A stretch of 64,000 bases of DNA from Paraflavitalea pollutisoli (GTDB lineage Bacteria > Bacteroidota > Bacteroidia > Chitinophagales > Chitinophagaceae), in assembly GCF_029360705.1 (NCBI RefSeq), contig NZ_JARKMX010000008.1, positions 2,720,202-2,784,201 of the forward strand. Reading direction: 5' to 3'. The stretch's first letter is position 1, and the number at the start of each line of letters is the position of its first letter. Made by a program: the position numbers and the translations under genes. Under the pieces are notes generated by a model that saw only the letters and a program-made list of their open reading frames with translations, had not been told where the DNA came from and searched no databases. Below are positions 47,301-55,015 of this stretch, piece by piece.

Positions 47301-47895
47301 GTTGCGGCAGGGAGATATCCATTGAATCGCCGCCTTTGACATATTCGCGGGTCCACACCAGTTTCTGCATCGACAGTTCGGGGGTGATCCAGGGGCCACC
47401 GGCCAGCGCAAAGCCGTCGCTGACGTGAAAGGCGAGTTGCAGGTTGAGCCTTTTGGCTTCCAGCATGGCATGGCGCACCATCTCCCACCACTCCTTGCTC
47501 AGCTGCCTTACAGGCGGATTGTACAATGGCGGATTGGCAGTATCCTTGATACTGACGAGGTAGGCACCGGCAATGCCTGCCTGCTGCATGGCTTCCAGGT
47601 CGGCCGTAATGCCTTCCTTCGATACGCTGGCTTGCATCCAGTACCAGAATACCCAGGGCTTGGCACTGACGGGGGGCCGCAGAAACAGCGATTCGCTGGG
47701 CCAGCCCAGGGTATCCGATTTGAATGGATGAAACGATTTATTAGTAAGATTTTCCTGCAAGGGGGGCACCGTCGATGGGATCGCAACCGGTTGCGTGGGG
47801 GACGGAGCAGGCGCTGTATTTTTTTCCTGTAACCACCAGATTCCGGGCAGCACGGACAACAGGCCAGCAATCAGTAAAAAACTCTTGTGCATCAT
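44398..47895 (-). CDS. GH106-like alpha-L-rhamnosidase
   Basis: 1165 residues, secreted or membrane-anchored through an N-terminal hydrophobic segment. Features of GH106: PWVFWYWMQASVSKEGITADLEAMQQAGIAGAYL near residue 85, AFHVSDGFALAGGPWITPE, MDSWECGSQNWS, FNGETIAPTM, VQAESFTTLR and HVFVHNPW, followed by GH2-like C-terminal beta domains ending in TNTWANRLIGDERLP. GH106 enzymes are inverting, calcium-dependent rhamnosidases acting on pectic side chains and similar glycans. First gene of a coupled pair with DUF5703. Confidence 0.85.
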   Translation of the reverse strand: MMHKSFLLIAGLLSVLPGIWWLQEKNTAPAPSPTQPVAIPSTVPPLQENLTNKSFHPFKSDTLGWPSESLFLRPPVSAKPWVFWYWMQASVSKEGITADLEAMQQAGIAGAYLVSIKDTANPPLYNPPVRQLSKEWWEMVRHAMLEAKRLNLQLAFHVSDGFALAGGPWITPELSMQKLVWTREYVKGGDSMDISLPQPDAKEDYYKDVAVLAYPANSVQAFSDTVLIPRVTTSIPGSKAQFLAFDNGGKENFRSDSVCWIQYKYPQPFTCRSVRIHVTGRDYQAQRLLLQASDDGEHFRDVVRLEPPRAGWQDTEEDVTHSIPTVSALYYRFVYDKKGTEPGAEDLDAAKWKPVLKVSGIYMSDEPVLNQFESINGSMWRVSKRTTVQQVPDSLAVPLKDVVNLTGKMDSTGKLTWKAPAGNWVIVRIGHTSTGQRNATGGAGKGLECDKFNPAAVKLQFDNWFGEAVRVAGPQLAKDVLKIFHMDSWECGSQNWSAGFAAEFKKRRKYDLTTYLLAMTGTPVENASVSEGFLYDVRQTIAELVVDNFYAPLAKLAHGAGAQFNGETIAPTMLSDGMAHYRYVDLPMGEFWLNSPTHDKPNDVYDAVSGAHIYGKPIVQAESFTTLRMDFSEHPGMLKTLGDRNFALGINRLALHVFVHNPWIDRKPGMTLDGIGMFFQRDQTWWKPGKAWIDYLSRCQALLQLGRPVNDIAVFTGEELPRRAVLPHKLVNTLPGIIGDERVAAEKRRLENAGTPLRTLPAGVSHSANLADPEKWIDPLRGYAYDAINPDALLRLATVKNNRIVLPGGASYGVLVIPASHSLNPQGNLMTAAVEQKVAQFVKAGATVVLGEQPTQSPSLQDKLENKTPQGLNAIKGRGKLLNGPYTADDFSALGIERDCIAEEANGAPAIDIAWTHRSGGKDFDIYFIANQQERIRELVVSLRLSGRQPEIWDPVEGSIRNAESWGVENGRTKVGLRLEANGSIFLVLRKKAGVQPFLTPLPYSSIGVELPDNWQVTFDPKLGGPSQPVVFPTLTSWSNHSDTAISYYSGTAIYKNTFEWTFPGTRGIGWLQIDSVYNLASVKVNGVDCGTVWTYPYGLDISRALKKGTNTVEIAVTNTWANRLIGDERLPADKRITWTNSPYRLQNKPLPPAGLAGRVQIIVK

Positions 47896-47952
47896 ATGAA
47901 AGCCTTATCGCGTGTGAAGTTAGGGTAATGATCGATATCCCCTAAAAAAAAC

Positions 47953-47977
47953 GGGGCCAACGGAGAACCGTTACCCC
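47953..47977 (-). terminator. Terminator of the LytS/serine hydrolase/LytTR operon
   Basis: On the minus strand: GGGG-A-arm pairing across 47953-47977 (GGGG and AACGG with CCGTT and CCCC), followed by eight T residues. It lies between the LytTR gene end (48143) and the GH106 start (47895). Confidence 0.7.
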
Positions 47978-48142
47978 AACTTGCTTGCTTTTTGCTATAT
48001 GAAACTCTTGACTCTACCGGTTGGCTACCGGGAGAAGATGATGATCAATTGAGGTCATAAAAATACAGGGATTGCGGGCCGCCGCAAATGGCATATCGAT
48101 GCAAGATGATGGAATATTTGACTATTTTGGCAACCGGCAGCG

Positions 48143-48832
48143 CTACCGCTTCCCCAGGATCTTTTCAACAGCCTGGCTATAGCCCGGCCCCACCGGCAAT
48201 TCCGTGTTGCCGATCCACACATTGTTCTTATCTATTTTGGTGATGTGGGCAGGTGCTACCAGGAAAGAGCGATGAATACGTACAAAAGCAGGCAACAACT
48301 CCGTTGCATCTGCCATGGTAAGGCGCGACAACAATACACGGTCAGTCAACACAAACCGGACGTAGTTGGCATTGCTCTCTACATACAGCAACTCATCGAG
48401 CAGGATCTTTACCTGTTCATACCCACTCTTCACAAACAGGTGGGCCGGCGCCCCTTTATGCCCAGCCCTGCTGCGCAATTCATGTTGTTCCATCGCCTTG
48501 CTGCAGGCCTTCAGGAACCGCACCTGCGAGAAAGGTTTCAGCAGAAAATCGATCACATCCAGGTCAAAGCTTTGTACGGCATGCTCGCTGTAGGCAGTCG
48601 TCATGATCACCATGGGCGGATCGGGCAACGACCGGAGAAAATCAATGCCGGAGATATCCGGCATCTTGATATCGAGAAACAACAGGTCGGGCCGCTGCTG
48701 GCGCAAAGGTTCAACGGCATCGAAGGCATTGGTAAAACTGTGCGTCAGTTCCACAAAGGGTACTTTGGCCGCCAATGCTTTCACCACCTCGATGGCAATC
48801 GGCTCATCATCTATGACAAATGCTTTCAACAT
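48143..48832 (-). CDS. LytTR-family response regulator
   Basis: 229 residues. Receiver domain 1-120 with acidic pocket DD (8-9), phospho-acceptor D54 (LLFLDIKMPD) and Lys in LLKPFSQ; LytTR DNA-binding domain ~135-229 with DELLYVESNANYVRFV and FVRIHRSFLVAPAHITKI. Its natural partner is the LytS-type kinase two genes upstream. Starts 4 bp after the serine hydrolase stop, so all three genes are one transcription unit. Confidence 0.93.
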   Translation of the reverse strand: MLKAFVIDDEPIAIEVVKALAAKVPFVELTHSFTNAFDAVEPLRQQRPDLLFLDIKMPDISGIDFLRSLPDPPMVIMTTAYSEHAVQSFDLDVIDFLLKPFSQVRFLKACSKAMEQHELRSRAGHKGAPAHLFVKSGYEQVKILLDELLYVESNANYVRFVLTDRVLLSRLTMADATELLPAFVRIHRSFLVAPAHITKIDKNNVWIGNTELPVGPGYSQAVEKILGKR

Positions 48833-48836
48833 ACCG

Positions 48837-50189
48837 TTATTTAATCTTCGGCGCAGCGCTTTGCTTGTCGCCGTTGTTGATCCATAGTTTTATTACTTTA
48901 CCTGTGGCATCCTTCTCAAACCGGATCAGGAACTCGTGGTTATCGCTCAGGTAGAAATTCATTTCATCGAGAGCCATCAACTCAGATACCGGCCCACGCT
49001 GCGGCTTTCCTTTTAAACGGCCGTTTTCCAACACCATGTCTATCAGGAGTCCGTTCACTTCCAGCTGATAGGTGCCTACATAGCCTGCCAGCACCGATTC
49101 CGGTAAGATCACTGCAGTTCGCTTCACCGGCAACTGATAGGGCTGTCCGTACACGATGGCCAGCAGGTTGCGGGTGATCTGGTCGCGGCTCTCCGTTTCC
49201 ATATTGGCCAGCAGGATCACGCAGACATCGTCGGCAGGCACCCTGTACAGGTTGCTCCTGAACCCAAATATACCACCGCTGTGCGACACTCCCCGCTTAC
49301 CATACACCGAATCAATAATCCAGCCATATCCATAGTGATTCAGCAACGGCGTATAGGCACGCTCCATCAAAGGCTGTCGTACCAGTGCATACCGCTGCAA
49401 TGCCCGGTGCCATTTGTAAAGATCGGTTGCGGTTCCGTAGATGGCGCCCGCTGCATAGGGTTCCAGCGAGTCGAGTATGGGTGGTATTTTTGTGGGCGCC
49501 TCCGATGAATCGGCATAATAGCCGGTGGCTTTGTCAGCACTGACCAGCCTTTTAAAATCGAGACCGCTGTGCTTCATCCGCAGCGGCACCAGGATATTCT
49601 TTCGCACGGCTTCAAACCAGGTAAGGCCGGTACGCTGCTCGATGATCAGTCCCAGCAGCACATACCCCGCATTGCTGTAGCTCCATTTGGTGCCCGGCAG
49701 AAAGTCGAGTGGCTGTTCTTTGAACCGGTTCCGTATGGAGTCGGGAGCGGCAGCCCCCCGGTACGGAAGGCGCAAATGTGACACATCGGTGGTCAGGTGA
49801 TCGATGCCGGAGGTGTGTGTCAACAGGTGTTCGATGGTAATGCTATCGCCTCGGGGAAAATCGGGAAAGAAGCGACTGAGCTTATCAGACAACTGCAGCC
49901 TCCCCTGCTCTACCAGTTGCAGGATCAGCGTCGAAGTAAATTGTTTCGTGATCGAAGCAATCTGGAAGAGGGTATTGGTGTCGTTGAGGGAACGGGCTTG
50001 CTGGTTTTTGTATCCATACCCTTTGGAGAGCAGTATTTTTCCCTCACGGGCGACCAGCACAGTACCGCTGAATTTATCCTGCACCGTATACGCCTTCATC
50101 AGCGCATCGAGCTTGGCGTAAACACTGTCTTGAGAAAAGGCAATAACAGTCAGGGCCAATAAAATGGCCAGGGTGAAAATATAACGCAT
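48837..50189 (-). CDS. Class C beta-lactamase-family serine hydrolase
   Basis: 450 residues with a signal peptide (cleavage near AFSQ). Motifs: S79-I-T-K82, YSNAGY (YxN), and HSGG in place of KTG; a C-terminal lipocalin-like domain (~350-450; YVGTYQLEVNGLLIDMVLENGRL). Family members are D-aminopeptidases, esterases or penicillin-binding-like proteins; which one cannot be told. It sits between a histidine kinase and its response regulator with gaps of 25 and 4 bp, which suggests it modifies or senses the signal that the kinase detects, perhaps a cell-wall peptide or beta-lactam. Confidence 0.88.
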   Translation of the reverse strand: MRYIFTLAILLALTVIAFSQDSVYAKLDALMKAYTVQDKFSGTVLVAREGKILLSKGYGYKNQQARSLNDTNTLFQIASITKQFTSTLILQLVEQGRLQLSDKLSRFFPDFPRGDSITIEHLLTHTSGIDHLTTDVSHLRLPYRGAAAPDSIRNRFKEQPLDFLPGTKWSYSNAGYVLLGLIIEQRTGLTWFEAVRKNILVPLRMKHSGLDFKRLVSADKATGYYADSSEAPTKIPPILDSLEPYAAGAIYGTATDLYKWHRALQRYALVRQPLMERAYTPLLNHYGYGWIIDSVYGKRGVSHSGGIFGFRSNLYRVPADDVCVILLANMETESRDQITRNLLAIVYGQPYQLPVKRTAVILPESVLAGYVGTYQLEVNGLLIDMVLENGRLKGKPQRGPVSELMALDEMNFYLSDNHEFLIRFEKDATGKVIKLWINNGDKQSAAPKIK

Positions 50190-50214
50190 GGAATTGTTTT
50201 TTAGAGATTAGTAG

Positions 50215-51819
50215 CTAGGCTTGAATGGTTAAGGCAATGGCAAACTCTTGTCCATCGTCTGTGATTTGTAAGGAATGTTTTCCGGGATACACCAGTGCCA
50301 ATCGTTCGCGTACGTTTTGCAGACCAATGCCGGAATGCTGCTGTTCGGGATCACCTGGTTGATGAGGATGCACGCTGTTGCTGACGGTGAAACGAATAAC
50401 CCCTTCCTCACAAGCGAGTGCTATCCGTATCCAGGACGGGTTGCGCAGGCTGATGCCATGCTTAAAGGCATTCTCTACAAAAGGGATCAGCAGCATCGGC
50501 GCAATCGACAGGGGGCAACGCTCCGTTTGTATATCATGTGTTATTTGAATATCCGGCTGCGTTTGTATGCGTAACTTTTGGAGATCGATGTAATTCTGCA
50601 GGTACTCTACCTCCCGCTCCAGCGGAATGGCATCGAGGTGATTGTCGTGCAACATGAAGCGCATCATGTCTCCCAGCTTTTGGATGCCCGCAGCCGCATC
50701 GGATGCGTTTTCGCGCAATGCCGTTCCATACAACGTATTTAGCGCATTGAACAGGAAATGCGGATTGATCTGCGACCGCAGCAACTGCAGATCGGCCTTC
50801 GTTTGCACAAGGGCTTTCTCTACGCCACGTAACTGCAGGATACGGTCTTTTCGCTGATTGAAGAGGTACCAGGATACAGGAATGGTGATCATCCATTGCA
50901 CACCCAGGCATACGAAGAAACCAACGTTAGCCATTGACGACACCCCAAAACCCGCGATCATAAACAAAGGAAAGGTGCAGACGACTGAATACAACAACAG
51001 GTGGACCAACATCTTTTTCTCCCAGAAGGAACCCGACTGGTTGCGTGGAAAGACTCTGTACGTATTGACCATAAAGAGTGCGAAAATGGCCGGCACAAAC
51101 CAATTGCCTATAAATCGCAGACTATTCGTCCAACCGGTCAATATACCCACCAGTACCATCACTGAAAAATAGATCAGCGCAAACATCGTACACTGGTTTA
51201 CGATGAGCACGCGGTAGGCCCGTTTGGGCCCCGGCCTGTCCAGGTAACGGATGAGCAATCGTATCAGCAGAAAGAAAGCGGTATAGTTGGCAACGAGTTT
51301 CACCGCATTCCACCAGCCAAAGGACAGGTTGTCCATTGGATGATCATTGTAGCCGAACAATGCCAATGCCTGAAAATGGCCATAATTGAACCACCAGGGA
51401 TGTGCATACCAGGTGATGAGATTAACGCCCAATGCCAGCAGCCAACTGATCAGCAACAACACCGCGATCCCCGAGAACACCTTGCGAAGAATAGCGGCTG
51501 TGCTCCCCTTCCAATCTATGGCAGTGAACAGCGGAATGATCAACCAGGCGATCAGCAGGTACGCGAGGTAAGCCAACAGGCCTATAGCGATCTGCGGGAA
51601 CAATACGTTTTTATAATACTTGAAGTGTATACCGTGGCTTCGATAAACGTCCATGAAAAGCTCCTGCACGCCCTGCGCCTTAAGCGAGATCATGAGCAAC
51701 ACAGCGTGCAGTATCCAGGCTATGAAAAATACCGAGGCGAGGACCGTCTCATGCTGTTTCCACCGCAGCGTAGCTGCAGACGGTGTGGTATGGGGTTGTA
51801 TTGGTTGAGGGTTCTGCAT
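50215..51819 (-). CDS. LytS-type sensor histidine kinase
   Basis: 534 residues with about eight membrane helices in residues 25-320, then a linker and the His_kinase domain with H354 in SQINPHFLFNALNTLYG, N box PFVENAFKHG and G box SGIGLQNVRERL. Such kinases pair with LytTR regulators, here the product of 48143-48832. Inner membrane. First gene of the operon; the promoter lies in the 239-bp gap shared with the divergent catalase-like gene. Confidence 0.92.
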   Translation of the reverse strand: MQNPQPIQPHTTPSAATLRWKQHETVLASVFFIAWILHAVLLMISLKAQGVQELFMDVYRSHGIHFKYYKNVLFPQIAIGLLAYLAYLLIAWLIIPLFTAIDWKGSTAAILRKVFSGIAVLLLISWLLALGVNLITWYAHPWWFNYGHFQALALFGYNDHPMDNLSFGWWNAVKLVANYTAFFLLIRLLIRYLDRPGPKRAYRVLIVNQCTMFALIYFSVMVLVGILTGWTNSLRFIGNWFVPAIFALFMVNTYRVFPRNQSGSFWEKKMLVHLLLYSVVCTFPLFMIAGFGVSSMANVGFFVCLGVQWMITIPVSWYLFNQRKDRILQLRGVEKALVQTKADLQLLRSQINPHFLFNALNTLYGTALRENASDAAAGIQKLGDMMRFMLHDNHLDAIPLEREVEYLQNYIDLQKLRIQTQPDIQITHDIQTERCPLSIAPMLLIPFVENAFKHGISLRNPSWIRIALACEEGVIRFTVSNSVHPHQPGDPEQQHSGIGLQNVRERLALVYPGKHSLQITDDGQEFAIALTIQA

Positions 51820-52058
51820 CTTTATTTCTTTTCAGCAAGATTACAGCATCGCAACAGGCACACGTAGCAAATGTTACGAATAGTGCTAAAACTGGGACGG
51901 ATACAGGTACGTTGGTTCAGTTTCCTGGCGAACCAATCTGCCACACCGGAAATACCGTAATTTATTCGCACGCTTAGGGTGAAAACACGGTATCTGCGCA
52001 GGTAGTATACACGGTACATTCACGGCGTCATTACCATTCTCCAAAAAATCCATGAAAC
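51820..52058. promoter_or_regulatory. Divergent intergenic region, LytS operon / lod module
   Basis: 239 bp. ACACGGTA occurs twice, 33 bases apart (near 51975 and 52008). No clear TAnnTTTG box for either side. Confidence 0.25.
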
Positions 52059-53081
52059 ATGAAGATCCAGCAAAAAGCCAGCTCTTCTACACCCGATTGC
52101 GGTCGCGATCCGGTAGCAGCACTTAAGCAAATGTTTGTCGACATGACCATGGGCAACCGCATTCTGGCGGGACAATGCCCGGTACGCAGAGCGGTTTTCC
52201 TCAAGCCACATGGCGTAGCCAAAGCCGACTTTATCATTACACCAGGATTACCACAAGAGTACCGGGTAGGCATCTTTGCCCACGACCGGCTCGATGCCTG
52301 GGTACGGTTCTCCAGCGACACCCTGCCGGGTCTTGGCGACCTGAAATCGACCGTCGGTGTCGGTATTAAATTATTCGGTGTGCCCGGTACTAAACTGTTG
52401 CCTGGCGATGAGAACGCCACTACGGCAGACTTTATCCTCCAAAACATGGATGTGTTTTTCGTCGACACAGCCATGGACATGTGCGAATTCACCTATGCCG
52501 GTGCGGTAGAACATGATTACAACAAATACCTCGACAGCCATCCCATCACGGCGAAGATCCTCGACGAGATGGCCAAAGTAGTACCCAGTTGTCTCACTTC
52601 GCCTTATTGGAGCGGACTACCTTACGCTTTCGGCGATCGCTTCGTTAAATACAAGCTGGAGCCAATTGGTCCGCCTTTCAGTGCGCCGCCCAGTCAGAAC
52701 AATGCCGATTACCTGGCCGCCGACCTGCAGGCCCGGCTGAATATGGGCGAAGCACAATTCCGGTTCATGGTACAATTCCAGACCGATTTGGCTACTATGC
52801 CGCTGGACAAGGCAACGGTACAATGGTCGGAAGAAACCTCACCACCTGTTCAGTTGGCGACGCTGGTGCTTCGTCAGCAGGATGTAAGCGTGCAGGGACA
52901 GGCGGAGTATGGCGAAAATCTATCTTTCAATCCGTGGCGCACCCTGAAAGAACACGAACCCCAGGGTAGCATCAGTGATGTACGCAAAGTGGTGTACCAG
53001 GCAGGTGCTGCCTTGCGCCGCTTCAAAAATGGTGTACCGGCCGTAGAACCACAAGCTGCCCGTGAGCTGAAGCAACCATAA
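52059..53081 (+). CDS. Catalase-like heme protein of the lod module
   Basis: 340 residues, shorter than true catalases (about 480). The fold is recognisable from FLKPHGVAKADFIITPGLP (distal His region), FAHDRLDAWVRFSSD, VGVGIKLFGVPG, DFILQNMDVFFV and FNPWRTLKEHEPQGSISDVRKVVY near the C-terminus, where the proximal heme Tyr is expected. Related short catalase-like proteins may act as catalase, peroxidase or hydroperoxide-acting enzymes. It lies 20 bp before the LodA-like gene, which should produce hydrogen peroxide, so peroxide removal or use in the same pathway is a reasonable inference. No signal peptide. Confidence 0.75.
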   Translation: MKIQQKASSSTPDCGRDPVAALKQMFVDMTMGNRILAGQCPVRRAVFLKPHGVAKADFIITPGLPQEYRVGIFAHDRLDAWVRFSSDTLPGLGDLKSTVGVGIKLFGVPGTKLLPGDENATTADFILQNMDVFFVDTAMDMCEFTYAGAVEHDYNKYLDSHPITAKILDEMAKVVPSCLTSPYWSGLPYAFGDRFVKYKLEPIGPPFSAPPSQNNADYLAADLQARLNMGEAQFRFMVQFQTDLATMPLDKATVQWSEETSPPVQLATLVLRQQDVSVQGQAEYGENLSFNPWRTLKEHEPQGSISDVRKVVYQAGAALRRFKNGVPAVEPQAARELKQP

Positions 53082-53101
53082 CCGAACTAAAACGACTACT
53101 T

Positions 53102-55015
53102 ATGAACCGCAACGATATTAAGAAAGTGGCCATTTACCCGGCCATCGGCATTGCCCGTATCGGCAATTCACCCGAATACTTTTTGGCCTCCGATGAACCC
53201 GGTAAAGCGCCTGCACCTGAAGGAGGGTATAAAGACGGCGACAACCTGTTCAAGAAACAGGTGCCCCGCTTCCGCATCTACGCCCTGGATGCCAACAACC
53301 AACCCATCGGAGAGCTCCATGCAGGTACCGATGGCTTGCAGGTGGAGATCTCCTGGACCGTACACATCGCCAACCGCAAAGCAGGCTGGTACCAGTTCAA
53401 CAATGCACTTGACCTGGGCGAACAGTCCATCAACTCTACACACCGCAATGGCGGCCTCAATGGCGTAGACAGGCACCAACTGGTGATCGATCCGGGCACG
53501 CGCACCATTGCCGGCATCAACCAGTCGGGCGACAACTACAAATTCGATAGTGGTAAATTCTTCGACAAGACCGTGCCGCTGGGCGAACTGCGCACCGACG
53601 ATCAGGGTCGTTTGCTGGTGTTTGGCGGCGATGGCAACAGCGCTTCGCGCGATGGCCGGCCGGCCATCACTTTTGCCAACAACGATGGCTGGCACGATGA
53701 TGTATCGGATGGTACTGTAAGGGCCACAGTCACCATCAATGGCGCTACAATGGAAGCCACACCCGCTTTTGTGGTGTGCACGCCGCCCAATTTCGGTCCC
53801 GGTTTGTTTTCGCTGGTTACCATGTACGATGTAGTCTATGATCTGTATGTACGGGAGGGATGGCTGGAAGGCCCCTCGAAGCTCAACTTCTGGGAACATA
53901 TCTATCCCATCCTGCAACGCATGACAAGTGCACAATGGGTAAATGAAGGGTTCTTTATGTTGTTTGGTACCAACTCGCCCAGTGACTTCAACAATCCTGA
54001 ATTCCTCAAGATCCTGAGCGATCCTTCGGCTATCAACGAGGCGCAACGCAAGCATGTATTCAAGTGGTTCCGGAATACAGCTTCCGACACCTATCAACCC
54101 GACCTGATACCGCCCTATTATGGCGACCTGTTTGGCGACTATGAAAAGATGCCGCATGTAGACCTCTCTGTTACGGCCACGCAATACAGTTGGCTCAACC
54201 GTTGGGCCGATGGAGATTTCACCACGGGTACGCCACCGGTAGATACACCCTTCGAAGCAAAGACGCCCGCTCAGCAAGTAGCAGCCTTGTTGAAAGCGCC
54301 GCTGGAGGAATGCCTGGGCGGTCCTTTCCACCCCGGTATCGAGATCACCTGGCCTTTCCGACACCTGAGTATGTGGATGGAGCCCTTCCGACTGAAAGTG
54401 TTGCCCGAAAACAAACCAGTCAGCGACGACTATGGTCCTTTGCTGACACCCGCCATCGCCCTGGGCCCAAATGGCCCCCTGGATGGCAGCGGACCGGGCT
54501 CCATCACCCGGTGGCTGGGCGTGCCCTGGCAAACGGACGAAGCCTCCTGCCTTTCGGGATATGATACTACTTTGTACCTGCCTATCCCCTCCTTCTGGGC
54601 GGCGCGGGTACCGAACCATATCTTCAGCATGGATAGTTTTATGCGGGCCACCAAAAGCGGTCTCAACAGCGGACAGCGGCTCAAGCATTTTGCCTACCGC
54701 GTGGACTGGCTTCGCGACTTCTCGCCTTCTTATGTAGGGCGCATCAACAACATGATCGCCCGCTGGCACCAATTGGGCGTGATCGCCAAACACACCAACA
54801 AAACTGGCGATCCTTTCCTGCCTGTTGAGTGGTGGGTAGAGACCGAACGCAGTGGACCTGGCGGCGATGACCCTACCTATATACAGGTAATACGTGCCGA
54901 GCAAGACCTGGTAGCAACGGAAGTACCAGGCGAAGAAGCGGTATTCCTGACCGAGGGCGCACCACGCGTGACCACCAAACGAGAAAGTCATCCTGTAAAA
55001 CGACACGAGTTATAA
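53102..55015 (+). CDS. LodA/GoxA-like quinone-cofactor (CTQ) oxidase
   Basis: 637 residues. The N-terminus IKKVAIYPAIGIARIGNSPEYFLA is characteristic of LodA-family proteins; FNNALDLGEQ, the WHDDVSDGTVRATV block and PGIEITWPFRHLSMW also fit. In characterised members a Cys and a Trp are cross-linked into cysteine tryptophylquinone, and the enzyme oxidises the amine of an amino acid, releasing ammonia and hydrogen peroxide. C483 in LGVPWQTDEASC is the best Cys candidate; W536, W555 and W577/578 are possible partners. Substrate is unknown (lysine and glycine oxidases are described). No signal peptide. The modifying flavoprotein is encoded directly downstream. Confidence 0.85.
   Translation: MNRNDIKKVAIYPAIGIARIGNSPEYFLASDEPGKAPAPEGGYKDGDNLFKKQVPRFRIYALDANNQPIGELHAGTDGLQVEISWTVHIANRKAGWYQFNNALDLGEQSINSTHRNGGLNGVDRHQLVIDPGTRTIAGINQSGDNYKFDSGKFFDKTVPLGELRTDDQGRLLVFGGDGNSASRDGRPAITFANNDGWHDDVSDGTVRATVTINGATMEATPAFVVCTPPNFGPGLFSLVTMYDVVYDLYVREGWLEGPSKLNFWEHIYPILQRMTSAQWVNEGFFMLFGTNSPSDFNNPEFLKILSDPSAINEAQRKHVFKWFRNTASDTYQPDLIPPYYGDLFGDYEKMPHVDLSVTATQYSWLNRWADGDFTTGTPPVDTPFEAKTPAQQVAALLKAPLEECLGGPFHPGIEITWPFRHLSMWMEPFRLKVLPENKPVSDDYGPLLTPAIALGPNGPLDGSGPGSITRWLGVPWQTDEASCLSGYDTTLYLPIPSFWAARVPNHIFSMDSFMRATKSGLNSGQRLKHFAYRVDWLRDFSPSYVGRINNMIARWHQLGVIAKHTNKTGDPFLPVEWWVETERSGPGGDDPTYIQVIRAEQDLVATEVPGEEAVFLTEGAPRVTTKRESHPVKRHEL

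Noticed and set aside
53168-55006. 612-residue ORF on the minus strand
   Set aside because: It is the complement of the LodA-like gene, whose family motifs are clear; long antisense ORFs are common at this base composition.
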